A stretch of 64,000 nt of DNA from the NCBI GenBank assembly GCA_034008185.1, contig CM067095.1, positions 3,146,610 to 3,210,609 of the forward strand, read 5' to 3'. Positions within the stretch are counted from its first letter, which is position 1. Each line of letters starts with the position of its first letter. Shown one piece after another: positions 61,301 through 64,000 of this stretch. This stretch comes from Gorsachius magnificus (Eukaryota > Chordata > Aves > Pelecaniformes > Ardeidae). The position numbers and the translations under genes were made by a program. The notes under the pieces are model-generated. The model did no database searches and had not been told where the DNA came from. It was given only the letters and a program-made list of their open reading frames with translations.

Positions 61301-64000
61301 GTGTGATCAAAGCAGAAGTAAACTACAGGTTTTTTCTGACTGTATTTGTCCTGGAGCCCAATCTAGGATCTGAAAGACAAACCAGACTATTTCCCTTGGC
61401 CCTGTCAGTGACAGGAATGAAAAAACCCCAAACCTTTCAAAACCCTCATCATGCCAAGCCCTTTTGCTGTCCTCCCTGTCTATGTCCAGGGGACTTACAG
61501 GCAATCCAGCTGTTGCTGAGAAGGAACTGTACACTGATGCATGGAAGGCTGAAGTCCTGCTCCCTCCCCATAGCCTGGCACAGAGCAAACAGCGATGCTT
61601 ACGGCACTCAGGTTTTGTCCCTGAACAATCATCTCTGGCTTTCATTTCACAGCAGGCAGAGAACTTTGCTTTTACATACACCACGTGACTTTTTTTGCTT
61701 CTAAAGTGGATAGTACATAATACGTATTACATTATATATTATATTGAAGTGCATGTTACATAATATGTAATATATCTAAGTAATATGTAGCATTGCAAGT
61801 AAACCTAGTGCTGAGGTGGGCATGGGACAGCAGGCTGCTGCGGGAAGAATGAGTATCTGATCAAAATGTTCTCAGTTTGTTTTGAGTTGTCACAACCTCT
61901 GCCCCAGCAGCAGCATTATCCTGCTGTTCTTTATGCCTTGTTCTCCCTACAGCCTCAGAGGGCAGAGAGAAGAGCTCTCCTAAGGGCAACGGGGGCTGAT
62001 TATAGCAAGGACTATAACTGGTTTTGTGCTTGGGAGACACTGATCAAGGAATCAGCTGAGCTTCACCATAGTTGTCCCCAGAGGAACGGTAGAGGACCCT
62101 TCATATGATGGATTTATGTCACACCCTGGGAGTACAAAATTGAAACTCAGTTCTTCTTTAATACCTTGGTTAAAAATTAAATAACTCTATGCAGTAGAAG
62201 TCCCTCCTCTACCTCTGAGAGACTCCAGCTAAATTCTAATGAGTCGAAAAGGTTTCATCCCACTGTAATGGTGGCTTCTTCGGTGACCTTTCATCTTTGT
62301 CTTTCAGCTTATCTTTCACTAGTGCGTGACTTTTATGCTCTTCCCTTGTTAACTGCCCATCATTTAATTGGGACAGAGTAGCTGACAGGCTGCATCTGGC
62401 TCATGTGGTAGATGCTTATTGTTCTAGAAATGGTTCCCTTTTTCCTGTAAGATACAGAAGGCAGCAAGGCAGCAGCAATGGCAATGACAGGCTTGCTTCT
62501 TTCTGTAAAATAGAAAGGTGCTCCCCAACAGTGAGAAATGGGGTATCCTCATGGATCCTAGCGATGAGGCCCAGTGGAGATGGAGGTGTGTTGCATTGCC
62601 AGCAATAATAGCAAAGCTGCCATTTCACATAATATCCAGCCTTTGTGAGGGGCCTGACAGATTTCAAAGCATGCAAAATAAGTGAAACTTTTTTTTTTTT
62701 AAATGCCTCTTTGTCTCTACTCAGGCTTTACTATGCCTGTATGGAAATATAAACCTGTTCTGCATCGCAGAAGGATTCTTTTACAAATGTGTAAGTAGGG
62801 ATGTGGTGCTGCATCAGCTGCAGCCACTAAGTGGCAGGAGAAGTACAAAATTTCCTGTATTAGACTCTGAATCCAACATGCTAGCAGTTTGCTGCCTGTG
62901 GCATGTGGCAGGGGTCAGAGGACTGCTTCTAACAGCTGTTAGAACAACTGTAATGTAACTGTACAAATTAACAGCCACTGATGTGTGGTTTAGGCAGCAT
63001 GTATCAAGAACAGAAATACATTCAAAAAGGAAAGCTCTGGTTTCTTCTTGCTGTCTGTTCTGAATGAGAACAGGTTTGGGTAGATCTCTTTCAGGAAGAA
63101 AACCCACATATTCTGTACTAGGCAAGAGCTTCCTCCTTTTTCCTGACATCTTACATGCAGGGACCACCTAGTGCAGGTCTTTGTTCCCTCAGGTGATGAA
63201 GTACCAAGTTCCAGCCCACGGCTACCAGGTGGAGTGTCCCTGGTAATTCTAGTCACTGGGATGTGTTGTGGGAGTCTTTGAGGTAGACAGGGATTATTCC
63301 ATTTATAGCTCCCTAGAGGCCAACATGTCAAAGCATGTCTCTAGTTGGATAAGAGGCAAAGGAATGCAGCTCACCCACAGGCGATCTGGTCTCCATCCAT
63401 TCCCTGGGCCTGAGTACCATGAATCCGACCCACCGGTCTCATTTCTGTTGCAGCTAAATACAGAAATATATCTTTCTGCAATGACCTGGTCAAGGACTGC
63501 CTGCTTAGACCTGCATTGTCTTATTTTTCCAAGGCAAATAGGTGCACATTCTTCTATTTAACAGAAGATGAAGGCAGTATTCATCACAGTCCAAAGGAAA
63601 TCCGAGAGGCAATGGGCACCAATGCACAGGGGCAGAATGAGAGCAAACTCATTCCTGGTGGTATTACGTGGCGGTTAAACCCAAGAGCTTGCAAGCTGTG
63701 CAATGAAGTGAAGCAACTGCCTATGGCAGACTGTGGGCAGAGAAGGGAAACAGCAGGGGAGCTTAAAGCAGCTCCAAGAGACGTGTGAAGTCCTGTGGAC
63801 TGTGGCACAGGCTGTTTGCAAGCCTCCCTGTTCCAGAGGGGCATAAATTGGCTGTTGCCACAGCCAGATGTGTGTGTGCAGCTGGCTCGCTGGAAGTGGG
63901 ACTTCTGGAGGTTGTCCTCTGTCTTTTCTAGTAACCGCTGCCTTGTTGAGGAGTGGATGGATAGATTTTTTTCTCCTACATAGCATCTATATAACTCATG
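58388..64000. other. Non-genic right flank
   Basis: No exon of a known family was recognised on either strand. Exon 1 of the copy 3 pseudogene, if it survives, would lie here but I could not find it. The stretch has an AT-rich, palindromic patch at 61711-61795 and a T-run at about 62,690-62,700. A gene with short exons could be missed by eye. Confidence 0.5.
61711..61795. repeat. AT-rich palindromic patch
   Basis: Composed almost only of A and T with recurring TAATA/ATTAT words. It includes a perfect 12-base palindrome taatacgtatta at 61718-61729 and a near-palindrome around ttacataatatgtaa. No function is apparent. Confidence 0.6.

Noticed and set aside
1..64000. Defence systems, CRISPR arrays, operons, viral insertions
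   Set aside because: The window is vertebrate nuclear DNA with intron-split genes; nothing of these types was seen.

Overview
The window is nuclear DNA from a sauropsid, almost certainly a bird. Three pieces look like CR1 retrotransposons, ending in the typical (ATTCTATG)-type 3' repeats. The genes are compact and intron-split, and a 12q24-type gene pair (RHOF, TMEM120B) sits beside a 22q11-type family (SLC2A11), a linkage I associate with avian chromosome 15. There is no operon, CRISPR array or other prokaryotic feature. All genes were assembled by eye from splice sites, reading frame and remembered family sequences.

Layout. (1) 1-2,674: last two coding exons of RHOF on the + strand; the upstream exons lie outside the window. 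(2) 2,675-5,869: shared 3' region between two convergent genes. (3) 5,870-19,869: complete TMEM120B on the minus strand, 12 coding exons, 339 codons plus stop, with a CpG-island promoter (about 19.3-20.5 kb) carrying a CRE, an E-box, GC boxes and, just upstream, a G-rich 34-bp minisatellite. (4) 20.4-27.9 kb: non-genic, with two CR1 fragments. (5) 27,902-37,139 and 41,409-51,086: two intact tandem class II hexose-transporter-like genes (SLC2A11 family), both minus strand, with identical coding-exon lengths from exon 2 to exon 12. (6) 53,882-58,387: a third copy, broken by several independent lesions, yet in places closer to mammalian GLUT11 than its two intact neighbours. (7) 58.4-64 kb: no gene recognised.

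RHOF is a membrane-anchored Rho GTPase that drives filopodia. TMEM120B is a six-pass nuclear-envelope/ER membrane protein with a CoA-binding fold. The SLC2A11-like proteins are 12-pass facilitative carriers of unproven substrate; relatives (slc2a11b) act in pigment cells of fish and in bird iris colour. The most interesting content is the SLC2A11 cluster: two open copies diverging at conserved transporter motifs and one dead copy that may be the remnant of the true GLUT11 gene.
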